Below are positions 1 through 12,249 of a stretch of 64,000 nucleotides of DNA, in pieces. Made by a program: the position numbers and the translations under genes. The stretch covers positions 9,845,072 to 9,909,071 of the forward strand of contig CM026566.1 in NCBI GenBank assembly GCA_015143295.1, read 5' to 3'. The number at the start of each line of letters is the position of its first letter. Position 1 is the stretch's first letter. Source of the stretch: Tetracentron sinense (taxonomy: Eukaryota > Streptophyta > Magnoliopsida > Trochodendrales > Trochodendraceae). Below the pieces are notes generated by a model. The model was not told the origin of the DNA. It was given only the letters and a program-made list of their open reading frames with translations, and did not search any database.

Positions 1-283
1 TATCTCATAGAACTACACATGTGCAAGCCATGATGAAGTACGGCGCCCAACCAGTACTCTAGAGGCTTCGAACAATATTAGGTTTACAAGGAACCGGAAA
101 ATCATATCTCCTCGCAACCTTTGCATGATTTTCCTACAATGTTACCTATGGAACTTTATGTCATCATCATATGAGACAGTAATTAATATAAATACCCTTT
201 ATAGTTGGTTGTGTGAATATGATGTTTGTCTAATCAACATAGAAAAGTCTTTTATTGGCTTTCGAGGGCATATATGTCCAACA
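1..283 (-). repeat. LARD-1 3' LTR (partial, cut by window edge)
   Basis: Appears identical to 7601-7883. It is the beginning of the LTR in element orientation. Short frames at 125-364 and 255-476 lie across this LTR and the adjoining tract and are not believed to be genes. Confidence 0.9.
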
Positions 284-297
284 ATCTCCCACTTGCA
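284..297 (-). promoter_or_regulatory. LARD-1 polypurine tract
   Basis: On the minus strand this reads CAAGTGGGAGAT, directly before the LTR start TGTTGG. An AAGTGGGAGA-type tract beside a TGTTGG terminus is a familiar plant copia arrangement for priming plus-strand synthesis. Confidence 0.8.
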
Positions 298-3200
298 CTC
301 TAAGCCAATTAGATGTAATGCCCATCTTCTCAGTGATGTTTCTCAAACACCAATTGAGACATAACTTAATATGTATGGGTCTGTCATGTCTGCTTTACCA
401 CAACTATTGTAGTGATGCAATAACACTTGCAACTCTTGCAAATTTATTATCAATAACCATAGTTTTAAAAGACTAAACAAAAATGATACTGTCCAACAGT
501 CATTTTCAGAAGTTAACTTGCTTGTGCTTTACCATTGTGCAATGCTCCGGACTAATCTGATCAATATCTTATCATATCAACATGTGATAAATATCCGGTC
601 TAGTACAAGTATATTTTTTCATGATATCATATATCTAAGAGAAACAGATTCCATCCCATAATGGTAGAAACTCTTTTCTTGGAATCTTACTTGCACAAAA
701 ACATCATTGTTATTAGGAGAATAACAATATCATTTTCCTTTTGTCTCTAAACCATTTAGGACTAAGAAAACATAATGTCAAAGTTTTTGTCCTTCATTGC
801 ATAATTGCTAGATCAAATCTAAGAGAAGAATAATATTCATACTTCATTCACAATGAAAAGAATATTATCTCTGCATAGAGCCAGGAAAGTAATTATGCTC
901 CCACTAACCAATTTGCACACAAATGATACTTTTATTCTTAGATGAAAATCAAACATTTTGATTACTTCATCAGAATAAAAGTTAGTCCATCTACAGATTC
1001 TGGGACCTGTGGGTTCTAGTGTACTATTTAGGTATAGTGAGAGTAGAGAGTTGATCTCTATCAATTCTCATAGTTATTGGTCTATTGGGCTTCCGCTTCT
1101 AGAACAATTCTAGATTCAGTTTCTCTACTAGGAAACTTGTATTCCTGTTTACAAATATCTTTTGTTATCCAGGAATAGAGATTAAGTATCTCTAATGCGA
1201 ATCCCAAGCTCATCTTCTATCAAATCATATCCAATATAATTCGATTTAACAACACCATCATGCTATGGTTTGTTATGAGAATTATCTGAGACAGATGTAA
1301 TGAGAGTAAATTATGAAATTTCTATTAAGAGGTACTCTTCTCAATCATGGAAGACTTACCTAGCTATTTATTTATTTCAATGCGGAATTCCTTGAACTTT
1401 TCAAAGAATGTGAAATAAAGTTAGCTACCTCTTAATGGAAGATTCATATGGTTACGATCATCAAACTTTTGTCCCATTCCCAAGTAGAAGTTTTATCCAC
1501 TCAGATATCTCCTTCTCCTTAACAAACATGCAACTATTGCACTTATGCAAGATCATACCAAGCATTAGGAGCTGGAGGTTCCAATAATTAAGTTGGACTT
1601 GATGAGTATACAAACTGGACAATCCTTCCAAAGGTTTGTCTTGTATCTAATGACCAATTGCTTCACTATGAAGCACAATCCTTATACTTTCCTTTCTTCT
1701 CAGAAGAGCCTTTGTCCATACTACTAGAATACCTTTCCAATGGAAAATTTTGGATTTCTTTCCTTTGCATAAATACTCGGGATTTTGAAAATCCAATTCT
1801 TTTGAACATCTTTGCAAGTAGCATTGAACTCTTCAAAGGTTCTTAGCCATATGCAACACGTGGGATTTCAGACAATCTGATTTCCTACTTGTTCAACATA
1901 ACCATATTAAAGGACTGCGGGAGTTTGTCGAAGATCATATCCTCTAATCCCATAAATTTATCTCAATTTATCTCAGCACCAAGAATTAGGATTTATGAAT
2001 CCAATGATCTCTATCATATTCTTTGTGACTGGGTTTCCCTAGTCAACTTGGTGTCCACTTGTCCTTTTATATAGTAAGCTGCCTAGCAGCCCTATTGTAT
2101 TCTGTAAACTTCTCATATGAGATTTAACATCAGTAGTGAGAACTTGGGCAATTCTTTAGATAGTAAGCACAAACTTGAGATTCCTTTTCCATTCCAAACA
2201 CTTTGAATTGGTCAAGAGATTCTCATTAAAGTCTTGGTAAAGTGGTTATAGAATGACATGAAAATAAAACATACATCATAATATTTCACACATTATAATA
2301 TCATTAGATCAGGGCTTTCGATCTTTGATAATATTGCTCATCATTCAGTCAAATTTCATAGACCCCTCAATCTATAAAATTAGGAAATATGCTACTTCAT
2401 ATTTCTGATGAGCATTGGGTGCCTTATAATACACATGCAATCTTCCATGCTAGGATAGTACCACACATGCACTACAAGGTGGATAGTAACTATCCATCAC
2501 TGAACATCTCATGCATAACTCCTTATGTTAATCAGTGATTCCTAATTTTCTTGTGACCTCCAAGGACAACATGACTGTCACTGTGTCAGCCGTCATGTTC
2601 CTTGGTTAAGTGAAACCCATTATTCTCGGTTGTCATATGATCAAGTAGGAATATGCCCCCATGCTAGTTGACACTCCCTATCAGGCCATACACATTCCTA
2701 TCTACTATAGAAATAAAACACTAGGAGTTTAATTTAGACTGAATTATGTCTGATTCCTGTCAGAGAGACAAGACTCAGGCTAATTAATTCCTAGTCTTAT
2801 TGATAATGGAAGGTCATAGGGCAACATTATCCCGTAGGATAGATTAGCCCATTTAATTCACTTAATATTTTTCTTGAGGGAAAACAGAATATCATGAATA
2901 AATTATACATCTAATGCATATATCAAAAGCATTCACAATATTTATCATTGTATCACATGTATAAAACAATATACAAATATCATCACATGATAATAAATCA
3001 AATTTCATTTAATTAGATCAAACTAATTCCAATGAACTCCCACTAGCCCCAGAAATCTTAATGGATCTAATCCAAGGGTACAAAGGTTATTTTTAACATC
3101 AGTGGGCTTTAGATGGTTCATTCATCCATATGATGGACCATTGGTCATACCAAGCACCATGGGCCCAGAATAACAATTATAAAGTTTCCATGTGCATCAC

Positions 3201-5674
3201 TAAAGCCCATAAGTCAAAATGGACTATATTACCCTTTAATTCTCTACGAATTATTCTTAGCACATTAGGGTTCAACAACCTTAAGTCTAAAAGAAATTAT
3301 GGAAGTCTTTAAACAACTCTCTAAGACCTCTACTAGGGTCTATAAGTGTCACTCAAGCACTTCCATTAATCGTGAATATTGTTAGCTCACATCTATGCCA
3401 ATTAAGACATAATTATCTCATAATCATGCAAGTAACATATTCCACGTAAAAATTTCAACATGGGCTACATGAATCATGTCCAAAAGGGCTATAATAATGT
3501 GTTTTATTTAAACACACACTTTTTATGTTTGAACAAAACACATATTGTGGGGTTTGATCCAATTATCCAAAATTTACATAAAAACGATAATCACATTATC
3601 ACAAGGGTTATGGACTTTTCTAAGCAACTAAAGGTTATAATAAATCATCACATGAAATACATAATATAGCCGCACAATGGGTCAACATGATCATGCTATC
3701 TTAGAAATCCTATAACTACTCTTGTAGAACACCTTCCAAGATTTATTCTCCATGCGATCACCATCATCTTTGATCTTCAATATGATTTCTCTATAGAAAA
3801 ATCAGCAACTCCTAATACTAAGATTACATCATATTCAAAATAAGAAACCTTGAGAAACCACCCAAAATAGGGTGCTCAAGTGGAGTATAACTCATAAGAA
3901 GAAAGAGAAGAGAACAGAGAGAGAAGAAGAAGGCATGATCATGGAACCCATCCACCATTCAACAAGAATATTTATTAACAATTCATCAACTATGAATAAT
4001 AACATGGCATGACAAATTACTTAGAAAGTCCATAACCTCAACAAGGGTTTTGTTAACCTTAGGGAAACTCTTTCCCATATGGTTAAGGTCTCTATTAACA
4101 TTTAATAGAAATACCCTAGAGCAAAGAAAACAAGCATGACAAGAATGAATTCTTAGGATTTTTAGATCATCATTAAAAGAAAACAATTTTCCTTTAATGC
4201 TTAGAAAATCATTAAGAGAAACAATTTCTCTAAAATTTAATCTAACCTTAAAATTCATCATCACATTCCTCAATTGATAAACAAATAGAAAACACCTTAT
4301 TAAATTCGGCTAGGCTAGGGATCTAATCCCTTCCATATTATTTTGATCTAATAACTATTAAAAGACCAAAATAAAAATCAGCAAATTACTAATTTTTTTA
4401 ATATCACTTTATATTGATTCAAAATCAATAATAGGTGAATTCAAAATTTTCCATAATGGCCAACTGCTTTAGGGATTATTTGATTTAACAATTAAATAAA
4501 ATAATACCCTAAACACTAGTATTAAATGTCCATAAAAATAATTGATCTCTATCAATTAAAATTTACTTGAGATAAAACTCTGTATCTCAATCAATGACAT
4601 TTATGTGATTACTTGATTAACTATTAATCAAATAAAAACTTATAAATACTATGCAGGTCATTCTGAGCACATGTAATTGATCCAAATCAACTACAATAAT
4701 TATGGTATTATTCCCATAAACTTTTTAGGGAACCATAAAAGATATCATAATTAACATTTAATTAAATGATAGCCCGTGGACTCGAAGCAAATAATTAAAC
4801 AATTTAATTAAATCTCAGCCCGTGCTCTCGAATCAAATAATTAAACTATTTAATTAATTGATAGCCCATTAAACGATTTAATAGCATCTCATGCTCTCAA
4901 ATCAAATAATGAAATTTAGGAAAAATTTGAAAGCCTCTTGGAAAATTAATTTAGAAAACTCCTTTTCCCGCTTTAGATTTTCGACTCAAGTTTTGACCCT
5001 CAAAACGATTGATTCTGGAAAAACTTTCTTCATGAAAGTTGTAGATCTTTTCGACGGCTTCGAAACGATATACTGACGGACCTAAATCGGACTTACGGTC
5101 ACAAAGTTATGGCCGAAATACCAAAACTGTATCGATTCTTCTAATCAAATACAAATCCGAAAATCCATGAATAAATTTTAATCGAAATAAGCTTTAATCT
5201 CCAAGAAAACTTAAGCAAGGGTGTCTAACACCATGAGATTTATTAATTAACATTTAATAAATAAAATCTCATCTATTTATGCTAGCCAAAATATCAATGG
5301 GTATCTAAGTGGTATATATCAAAGGGAAAACTTGCCCGAGGCTCATAAGAATAAATTAAACAATTTAATTTAATATAAAAAGGATCTCTGAATCCTTAAA
5401 GGGCTTTAACCAAATTTATATCTCTATATACCTATCCCTAATAGAATCAAGAGAGATTTTAAAATCATCCAAAAACTGAAATTAGTATCACACTAATTTC
5501 TAGGGGCTTGATTACTCCCTCAATAACTAGAGGGGGATCCCTTAAGCCTAATAATGATTATCCAATAATCAAGAATCTAGAAGATTGATTCATTAGGGCT
5601 ACCAAAATTCATAGGGAAGGTAATCTTGATATAAATCTTGATTAAACTCAAAAATCAAAGAGAAGCATAGCCCT

Positions 5675-5687
5675 GGCTCTGATACCA
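5675..5687 (-). promoter_or_regulatory. LARD-1 primer binding site (tRNA-Met)
   Basis: The minus strand reads TGGTATCAGAGCC, the usual plant match to the 3' end of initiator tRNA-Met. One base separates it from the LTR end at 5689. Confidence 0.92.
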
Positions 5688-6186
5688 ATGAAAGTATGCC
5701 TCTTTTTAATTTTAGAAACACAGTTCTTGGGGGGCATACATCGAATCCCAAGATCTGACTAAGATTCTAATTGATTTTATTCAATGAAGGTTAGAATAAC
5801 ATTCACCTTTGCGACTTTGAAATTGTTAAGTCAAATCCACGTTAGAATAGTACTCGCAAAACTTCACAAGTGTCAAGTCTCCTGTCGATTCACACGAACC
5901 TTCTTTTTCCTTTAAAGCTTTCTCTAATGGAAGCTAATGGCCCTTCCAAATTTTCAGCTCTAGGAATCTTGAATAAAGATCCAATCTTTATTGATCAAGA
6001 ACATTTCTTGATGAACAAGATGAATTCTTGCTTTTCCTCAAGATCCAATCAAGAAGACAAAAAGAAGAGAGAGATGGGTGTGACCATACACCTCAAGGAG
6101 AGAGAGGGGAGGGCGTGAACTTGAGGAGAGGGAGAGATGAAAAAATTCTGGAGAATTATTTATATTAAAGGGCTGGGCATCCAATC

Positions 6187-6195
6187 CTTTATATA
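6187..6195 (-). promoter_or_regulatory. TATA box of LARD-1 LTR
   Basis: The minus strand reads TATATAAAG inside the 5' LTR, a good TATA match followed by a purine/pyrimidine-rich leader towards the PBS. Probable RNA polymerase II promoter; no transcript evidence. Confidence 0.6.
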
Positions 6196-6430
6196 AGTTC
6201 TCTCTTGGTTGCTTGAATTGTAATCCAATTATAATTCATTAACCTTATCCTAATCCAATTAGGATTCCTCAATAGTTTCCTTTATTGATTATTCTCCTAA
6301 TCCAATTAGGATTAATCTTAAAAGAAACCAACCTTATCCATTAGTAACTAATCTTATCCTTATCCAATAAGGAATCTTGAATTAGTAACTAACTAATGGA
6401 ATCCCTAACAATTAGGGAATCTTTAATTAG

Positions 6431-6462
<32 letters not shown>
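6431..6462. repeat. (TAAC)8 microsatellite
   Basis: Eight perfect TAAC units inside the LARD-1 5' LTR, next to looser TAAC/ATTAG repeats. Confidence 0.95.
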
Positions 6463-8170
6463 CTTATCCAATAAGGTATTAATTAATTAGAAACTAATTA
6501 AAATAATAACAATTATTATTCCTCCTTGAAGTGGGCGTCCCACCCTAGGTGGGTCCCACTCCACACGCCTAAAGGGTTTCCAAAACCCTCTTGGTCACTT
6601 GAATTATTCTTTTATAATAATTCTCAATGGGTCCTACCCATTTGGTTTTTCACATCTAATGTGATTCCACCGTTTAGAGCTTCACTATACCATATAGTGA
6701 TTACTTAGAGAAATTAATTAATTTAATTATAAATTAAATTAAATACTTTAAGAAGGTCCTTGTGTGTGGGATCTAAAGGGATCTCCTATTTCCGGTTGTG
6801 GGACCAAGTACTTCACCTTGTTGGTTGAAGCATTGTTACTAGGAAACAGCTTTCCTAAAACTCCATTAGGATCATAGAATGTTATCTAAGTCCCTGGACT
6901 TCCACCAATCACAATTAATGTCCATTAACACAATGTGATTAACCTCCAGAAATTAGAGAATTGCTTGTAAGTACCATCTCACAATATATTTACAAATAAA
7001 TCCTTCCACATTCCGATATCACATGTAAGCTTCCGGGATTGGAACAATTCCACTGTCTTAGTCCCTAGCTTATGAATAGAACTCTTTCTCATGATTACTT
7101 TTCATTGAACTGAACCTCCAAAACACTTTTGAAGAAAACATTAGAAAAGAACTGACATATATATTTATATATATTTTTCCATATTAAAAAATATCAACTT
7201 CGATAAAGACCATTTTACCGAAAAGCACCAGTACTGGATTTAACAGTTCAGTTCAACAAGTATCACCTTGATATCATTATCTCCAATTAAGGAGTTGTGG
7301 ATTCCTTATTGAGTGTTTACACACTTCTCCAAACATAGTGTACATGACCCAACGTACCCGGAGTTAGTCCTGTGTATTGGACATTGCCGATTGGCACATC
7401 AAAGCCATATAGACAAATGTCTGAGAAAATGTTAACCTCTCAGGTCTAAGGACAATTTGTCAAATGGATAACCCTAATACAATCTGACAGTGTATTCCAT
7501 AGGGTATCCACTAGTGACCCCGTTCAGTATTATGTACTTGCTACATATACACACATGTTAGTCAAGAGTCACCACTCTCTGTGAATGAGATTCATCACAC
7601 TATCTCATAGAACTACACATGTGCAAGCCATGATGAAGTACGGCGCCCAACCAGTACTCTAGAGGCTTCGAACAATATTAGGTTTACAAGGAACCGGAAA
7701 ATCATATCTCCTCGCAACCTTTGCATGATTTTCCTACAATGTTACCTATGGAACTTTATGTCATCATCATATGAGACAGTAATTAATATAAATACCCTTT
7801 ATAGTTGGTTGTGTGAATATGATGTTTGTCTAATCAACATAGAAAAGTCTTTTATTGGCTTTCGAGGGCATATATGTCCAACAAAAACGTGTGTGAGTTG
7901 CTGCCCTAGCTTGGAGAGCGTAGTCCTCACGAGCTTGAACCTTGAACTTGAAGAGACACGAGCTTGGAGTGATCTACGGTCTTCAAACCCCTTTGATTTC
8001 TTCTCAAAAGCAAACCCTAGGTTTAGAATCTCCCTCTCCTCTTTCTCTAACTCTCAAACACTCTAAGTGTAGTGAATGAAGCCCTAAAGGCTCAGGTAAG
8101 CCTTATATGTAAAGGGTATAACACCCAAATACCGAAAAAGCCCTTAATGAAATTCTGCAAAAATGCGAAG

Positions 8171-8359
8171 ACCGATCGATTTGTGGTCAGGACCGAGCGA
8201 TCGGTTGCCTACCGAGCGATCGGTGGATTGACCGAGCTCTTGGTAAAAAACAAGCTCTCTAGAAAATTTCTCCATACAAAATTTTCAACCAGTCGATAAC
8301 CTCCGATCGATCGGTTGTGGACCGATCGATCGCTACAATGGACCAAGCGATCATTGGTC
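8171..8359. promoter_or_regulatory. CpG-rich palindrome array in Tekay-O U3
   Basis: About eight exact or degenerate copies of ACCGATCGATCGGT with irregular 5-45 bp spacing. A spacer of CTCTCT, a ccatacaaaa block and cagtcgata near 8255-8310 is shared with SIRE-1 (25888 on) and Tekay-1 (10052 on). Confidence 0.75.
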
Positions 8360-8507
8360 TGCAGGTCCAAACTGTTTTGCTCATATCTTTTGACTCGTTC
8401 TTCGGATTTTAATGATTCAACTTGCGTTGGGTTCGTACTTCGAAAAGGAACATTTCTAACAATTTGAAATTTTCAATTTCTTCTTTATTTATTAATTATA
8501 CTACATT

Positions 8508-8512
8508 AAAGG
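8508..8512. repeat. Target site duplication AAAGG (left) of Tekay-1
   Basis: AAAGG directly before the LTR terminus at 8513. The same five bases follow the other LTR terminus at 57333-57337. Tekay-O sequence continues on both sides, which supports one insertion event. Confidence 0.9.
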
Positions 8513-8970
8513 TGTCGCGACCCAAAATACCCCCTAGGAGTTAGGGATACTTTGACTCGTGACCGCCATACCATACCTCCAGTATGATACATAAGGCACA
8601 CGTGGAAACCTGTCAGAGTACCTGAATATACATAGCGGAAACGAAATACAATGCACAGCGGAAAATAAAATACTAAACATAGCGGAAGCAAAAAGAATAC
8701 TCCTATAACTTGGCTCAAGTAAGAACCAACAAGTATACATGTGTGAGAAACCCAAAAGTGGAGTGGACAAACCCCACACTCACATAACGAAAGACACAAG
8801 TTCTAAGTCGGTCGATCAACAGAAATCGAAGTCACGACTCCTATCTAAAGCACCATCATCATGATAGTGATCCATGGAAGGCTCCGGGTCACGGTACTCT
8901 TCCTCGACCCAAGGTTCTTCGCCACACAAATCGAATGGAACCCGAGCACCTGCCGATCATAACAATATCG

Positions 8971-8991
8971 ACTGAGCATGGAATACTCAGT
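8971..8991. repeat. Conserved inverted repeat in Tekay-1 3' LTR
   Basis: ACTGAG and CTCAGT arms around a 9-base loop. The equivalent site is present in every Tekay LTR in the window that covers this part. A CGGCAG/GT splice-donor-like site follows about 20 bases downstream in element orientation. Confidence 0.7.
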
Positions 8992-9901
8992 GTATACAAA
9001 CTAAGAACAATAAAGCGGTTAGGCATGGAGCATACAAGACATGGAGAATGAAATCCGAACAATCCTTAAAGCATGGAAACCGTGAAAACATATGTGAGAT
9101 AATATTCGAAACCAAAACTGTAACCGTGTGAGTCAATCGATAATCATAGCCTTATGAGTTCTTGTGAGTTCATGGAGTTACTTAGAGTCATTATGATCCG
9201 TAGAGACATAGAGCATAGAGCAATACCGTAGAGCATTTCCATAGAGCATAACCTTAGAGATCTTAGAGCATTTCATTGTGATCCGTGGAGCTTGTGAGAC
9301 GATCTTAGAGCATTATCATAGAGTTTTCTTGTGAGCATGGTATGATCCTTAGAGCTTGTGAAACGATCTTAGAGAAATCATAGAGTTACTTAGAATCATT
9401 CATTATTCGTCTTTTCGTGAAAACCTTTGTTTGCACCTTAAGAAATCCATGGAAACCATCGGTTCATGCGAGACATGCGAGCATATGCACTTAATAAGAG
9501 AAATCATCATATTTAAGCATAGAATCCCTTAGAGGTATTTTATCAAACACTTAGAGTGCATCATAATAGTAATCCTTCATCCAAGTATATAATCACACCT
9601 TTTCATACATAGAATCAATACATATAGATAGGGCATATATAAGAAGAATCATATCTAGTAACTAGTAGGATTGCAAGATTGTAGTAGAGTGTATCTACCT
9701 TGGTGAAATCAAGGATTTTGATTCCCAAAGGCTTGAACAAGCAATAACCTTGTGTTCTTGGTTGAGAATCACCAAGGGAAGTGGAAGAACCTTGATCTTC
9801 CACAAGCTTGATCAACAAGTAGCTCCTCTCCTTCTTCTCTCTCTCAAAATCTCCTAAGATAGGGCACAAAGGGTTTCTGAAACCCTAAGGCACGAACTCA
9901 G

Positions 9902-9912
9902 CCTATTTATAG
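9902..9912 (-). promoter_or_regulatory. TATA box of Tekay-1 3' LTR
   Basis: The minus strand reads CTATAAATAGG, a classical plant TATA box, about 55 bases downstream of the palindrome array. The 5' LTR copy is at 56860-56870. Confidence 0.75.
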
Positions 9913-9967
9913 GCAAGGGGTGGTGTTTAAAGTCTTAAACACCCTTAATGAAGAAAAACTGCGTATG

Positions 9968-10152
9968 ACCGATCGATCGGTGCTATGGACCGAGCGATCG
10001 GAGGCTTACCGATCGATCGGTGTTATGACCGAGAGATCGGTCAAAAACACACTCTCTGGAATTTTTCCCCATACAAAAAAGTTAACCGTGCGATAGCCAT
10101 CGAGCGATCGGTAGTGGACCGATCGATCGCAGGTAATGACCGAGCGATCGGT
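9968..10152. promoter_or_regulatory. CpG-rich palindrome array in Tekay-1 3' LTR
   Basis: Copies of ACCGATCGATCGGT and one-base variants such as ACCGAGCGATCGGT, separated by a ccatacaaaaa-containing spacer. It lies upstream of the TATA box in element orientation. Perfect units carry three CpG sites. Confidence 0.8.
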
Positions 10153-10374
10153 GCTCTGTTATGTCTGGACTGTTTTGACCATATCTTTTTACTCGCTTGT
10201 CGGATTTCGACGATTCAACTTGCGTTGGATCCGTCTTTCGAAAACGAACATTTCTGACGTTTTGGAATTTCCGATTTCCCCCTTATTATTACTTAGACTA
10301 CGAAAACTTATGAAAACGGCCAATTAGCTATGAAGGTGCTATTTATTAAGGATGAAAAAGTTCGGGGTGCTACA

Positions 10375-10388
10375 TTCTCCCCCCCTTA
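10375..10388 (-). promoter_or_regulatory. Tekay-1 polypurine tract
   Basis: The minus strand reads TAAGGGGGGGAGAA, directly before the 3' LTR. A similar AAGGGGGGGAGG tract precedes the Tekay-2 3' LTR. Confidence 0.85.
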
Positions 10389-10465
10389 CAAAAATTTCGT
10401 CCCCGAAATTTGGACGATACATACCTGCGTAAAACTATAGCAAAATACAAGGGAATGCCATGGCC

Positions 10466-11764
10466 TTAAACAAATAAATGGGGGTACTTTTCTCGTACTT
10501 CGGCTTCTCGCTCCCATGTAGCCTCTTCCTTGGAATGATGCTGCCACTTCACTAGGACTAAAGGGATAGTCTTGGTTCGCAACACTTGATCACGACGATC
10601 CAGAATCTGAACTGGTTGTTCAACCAACGTAAGATCCTCTCGAATCTCAACAGGATCAAGAGCGATGACGTGAGACGGATCCGAAATGTATTTTCTAAGC
10701 ATAGAGACGTGAAATACATTATGGACCGCTGCCATGTGAGGCGGTAGTGCTACCCTGTAAGCGACCTCACCAACCCTTGTGACGATCTCAAATGGTCCCA
10801 CATACCTTGGACTGAGCTTCCCCTTCTTCCCGAATCGCATGATTCCCCGACTCGGCGAAATCTTCACAAAGACCCGGTCTCCAACTCGGAACTCTAAATC
10901 TCTACGGCGTATATCCGCATAGCTCTTCTGCCTATCCTGAGCACTTTTCAATCGTTCTCGGATAATTTTGACCCTTTCTGCGGTCCGCTCTATCAACTCA
11001 GGACCAAGAATCTTCCTCTCACCAACTTCATCCCAGTATAGCGGTGATCGACAACTCCGACCATACAGAGCTTCAAAAGGTGCCATCTGAATGCTTGCCT
11101 GATAGCTATTGTTGTAGGCAAACTCAACCAATGGCAACTGTTCCTCCCAACTACCCTGAAAATCCAGCATACAAGCTCGGAGCATATCCTCCACTACTTG
11201 ATTCACCCTCTCCGTTTGTCCATCGGTCTGAGGATGGAAGGCGGTACTGAATTCTAAACGAGAACCCATAGCATCCTGGAAAGTTTTCCAAAACCTGGAA
11301 GTAAACCGAGGATCTCGATCAGACACGATAGAAACTGGCACACCGTGCAGTCGAACCACCTCCTTAACATATAGGGCTACCAACTGATTTGCATTGAAAG
11401 TAGTTCGGTACGGAATGAAATGTGCAGACTTAGTCAACCTGTCCACAATCACCCAAATAGCATCGGAGCCCTTCACCGTTCGCGGCAAACCCACAATGAA
11501 ATCCATCGAGATGTTCTCCCATTTCCACTCCGGAATAGGAAGGGACTGCAAAAGACCTGCCGGCCTTTGATGTTCGGCTTTTACCTGCTGGCAAATCAAA
11601 CATCTGGCGACGTACTCAGCGACTTCCCTCTTCATGTTTCGCCACCAGTAGTGCTTCTTGAGATTCTGGTACATCTTGGTACCTCCCGGATGTACCGTGT
11701 ACTTTGATCGGTGAGCTTCATTCAAAATTTCATCCCTCAAAACTGTGTCGGCGGGGACACACAA
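10466..11764 (-). pseudogene. Tekay-1 pol, integrase to chromodomain
   Basis: Open frame of 432 codons encoding the integrase part of a chromovirus polyprotein. In order: an H-H-C-C zinc-binding region ([11 protein letters not shown], then CLICQQVK), the DDE catalytic core ([16 protein letters not shown], and the E in QTERVNQ), a GPY/F-like segment (KLSPRYVGPFEI) and a C-terminal chromodomain-like tail (VKWQHHSKEEATWERE). Integrase inserts the cDNA; the chromodomain in this clade is thought to guide insertion to heterochromatin. It is separated from upstream pol by several small indels, so the polyprotein as assembled is broken. Confidence 0.9.
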
Positions 11765-12249
11765 CCTGCCTTAAATGTGATAGCACCATCAGCCATTTAA
11801 AGCGAACTCCTGATTGCCGTTACTCACCGACTTGTCTCGGTAAGCAAGCAACTCAACATCTGAATTCTGTAACTCCTTGATCTGGCTCAGGATCTGTGGC
11901 CTAACCACCACATTGGACATTATCGGCCCATACGTGACATGCCTGAGAGTAGTGTCCAAATGACACATATCATGTAATAACTTCCACTCTTGCACTCTCA
12001 ATTGAGCCATAACTCCGTAAGGTTTTCTGCTAAGGGCATCGGCCTACCACGTTAGGCCTTACCTGGATGGTACTGGATGGAACAGTCGTAGTCCTTCATG
12101 AACTCCATCCAACGACGCTGCCTCATATTCAACTCCTTCTGGAGGAAAGATACTTCAAGCTCTTGTGGTCTGTGAACACCACGAACTCTTCTCCGTAGAG
12201 GTAGTGACGCCAAAGTTTCAGTGCAAAGATGACCGCAGCGAGCTCTAAG
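11765..12249 (-). pseudogene. Tekay-1 pol, RNase H end and linker, frameshifted
   Basis: This links the RT/RNase H frame to the integrase frame. It holds the end of RNase H and the linker beginning MAQLRVQEWKLL (frame 12010-11789). At least three small indels break the frame: near 12030-12060 around the ALSRK-equivalent motif, and near 11770-11800. A further one-base insertion lies just upstream near 12266. Several indels in 500 bp of an element with near-identical LTRs make sequencing or assembly error as likely as true decay. Confidence 0.75.

Larger units (their letters stand above)
284..5688 (-). other. LARD-1 internal region, non-coding
   Basis: About 5.4 kb, AT-rich, with stops in every frame; the longest frames are below 100 codons and resemble nothing. 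The part near the 3' LTR has fragments of copia 3' pol flavour. The rest (about 2900-5600) is very AT-rich with repeated aattaaat-like words. I see no host gene. Confidence 0.75.
1..7883 (-). mobile_element. LARD-1: non-autonomous copia-derived LTR element
   Basis: A direct repeat (1-283 and 7601-7883, exact offset 7600) marks two LTRs. On the minus strand the LTR begins TGTTGGACATATATG. A tRNA-Met-type primer binding site and a purine tract mark the two ends of a 5.4-kb internal region. No long reading frame or recognisable gag, RT or integrase is present. Just inside the 3' LTR, a minus-strand stretch still resembles the C-terminal end of copia RNase H (EKMGI then SNWL), so an origin from a copia element is likely. 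The left LTR runs off the window, so the second TSD cannot be seen; the right flank is AAAAC. The element interrupts the Tekay-type LTR starting at 7884. Confidence 0.85.
5689..7883 (-). repeat. LARD-1 5' LTR (complete, 2195 bp)
   Basis: The plus strand begins TGAAAGTATGCC and ends TATGTCCAACA, giving 5'-TGTTGG...TTTCA-3' on the minus strand with TG...CA termini. Its last 283 bases match the other LTR at the left edge. It contains a TATA box near 6190 and a TAAC microsatellite near 6431. Confidence 0.92.
7884..8512 (-). repeat. Tekay-O LTR, left part (split by Tekay-1)
   Basis: Tekay-type LTR sequence on the minus strand: leader, TATA-like region, a CpG-rich palindrome array (8171-8359) and the conserved upstream box (about 8385-8440). 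It is cut on the left by LARD-1 and on the right by Tekay-1, whose TSD AAAGG occupies 8508-8512. It resumes at 57333 and ends at 57392 with the LTR start TGTAGAGCCCCGG on the minus strand. It diverges from the Tekay-1 LTR, so it is a different, older family member. Confidence 0.8.
8513..10374 (-). repeat. Tekay-1 3' LTR (1862 bp)
   Basis: On the minus strand it begins TGTAGCACCCCGAAC and ends GGGTCGCGACA. It matches 55472-57332 almost base for base; the only difference I found is one A in a homopolymer near 8690. In element order it contains a box with acttgcgttgga near 10210, the palindrome array (9968-10152), a TATA box (9902-9912), a leader with agag/catag-rich degenerate repeats (about 9160-9400) and a GCTGAG/CTCAGC-type inverted repeat (8971-8991). 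Short frames inside are LTR sequence, not genes. Confidence 0.95.

Noticed and set aside
3986-4273. 95-codon minus-strand frame in LARD-1
   Set aside because: No recognisable domain, AT-rich composition, and the region is non-coding throughout.
8168-10152. Regular-looking palindrome arrays as a CRISPR-like array
   Set aside because: Spacing is irregular, units are degenerate palindromes, they lie in LTR promoters of a plant genome, and no cas-like gene exists.
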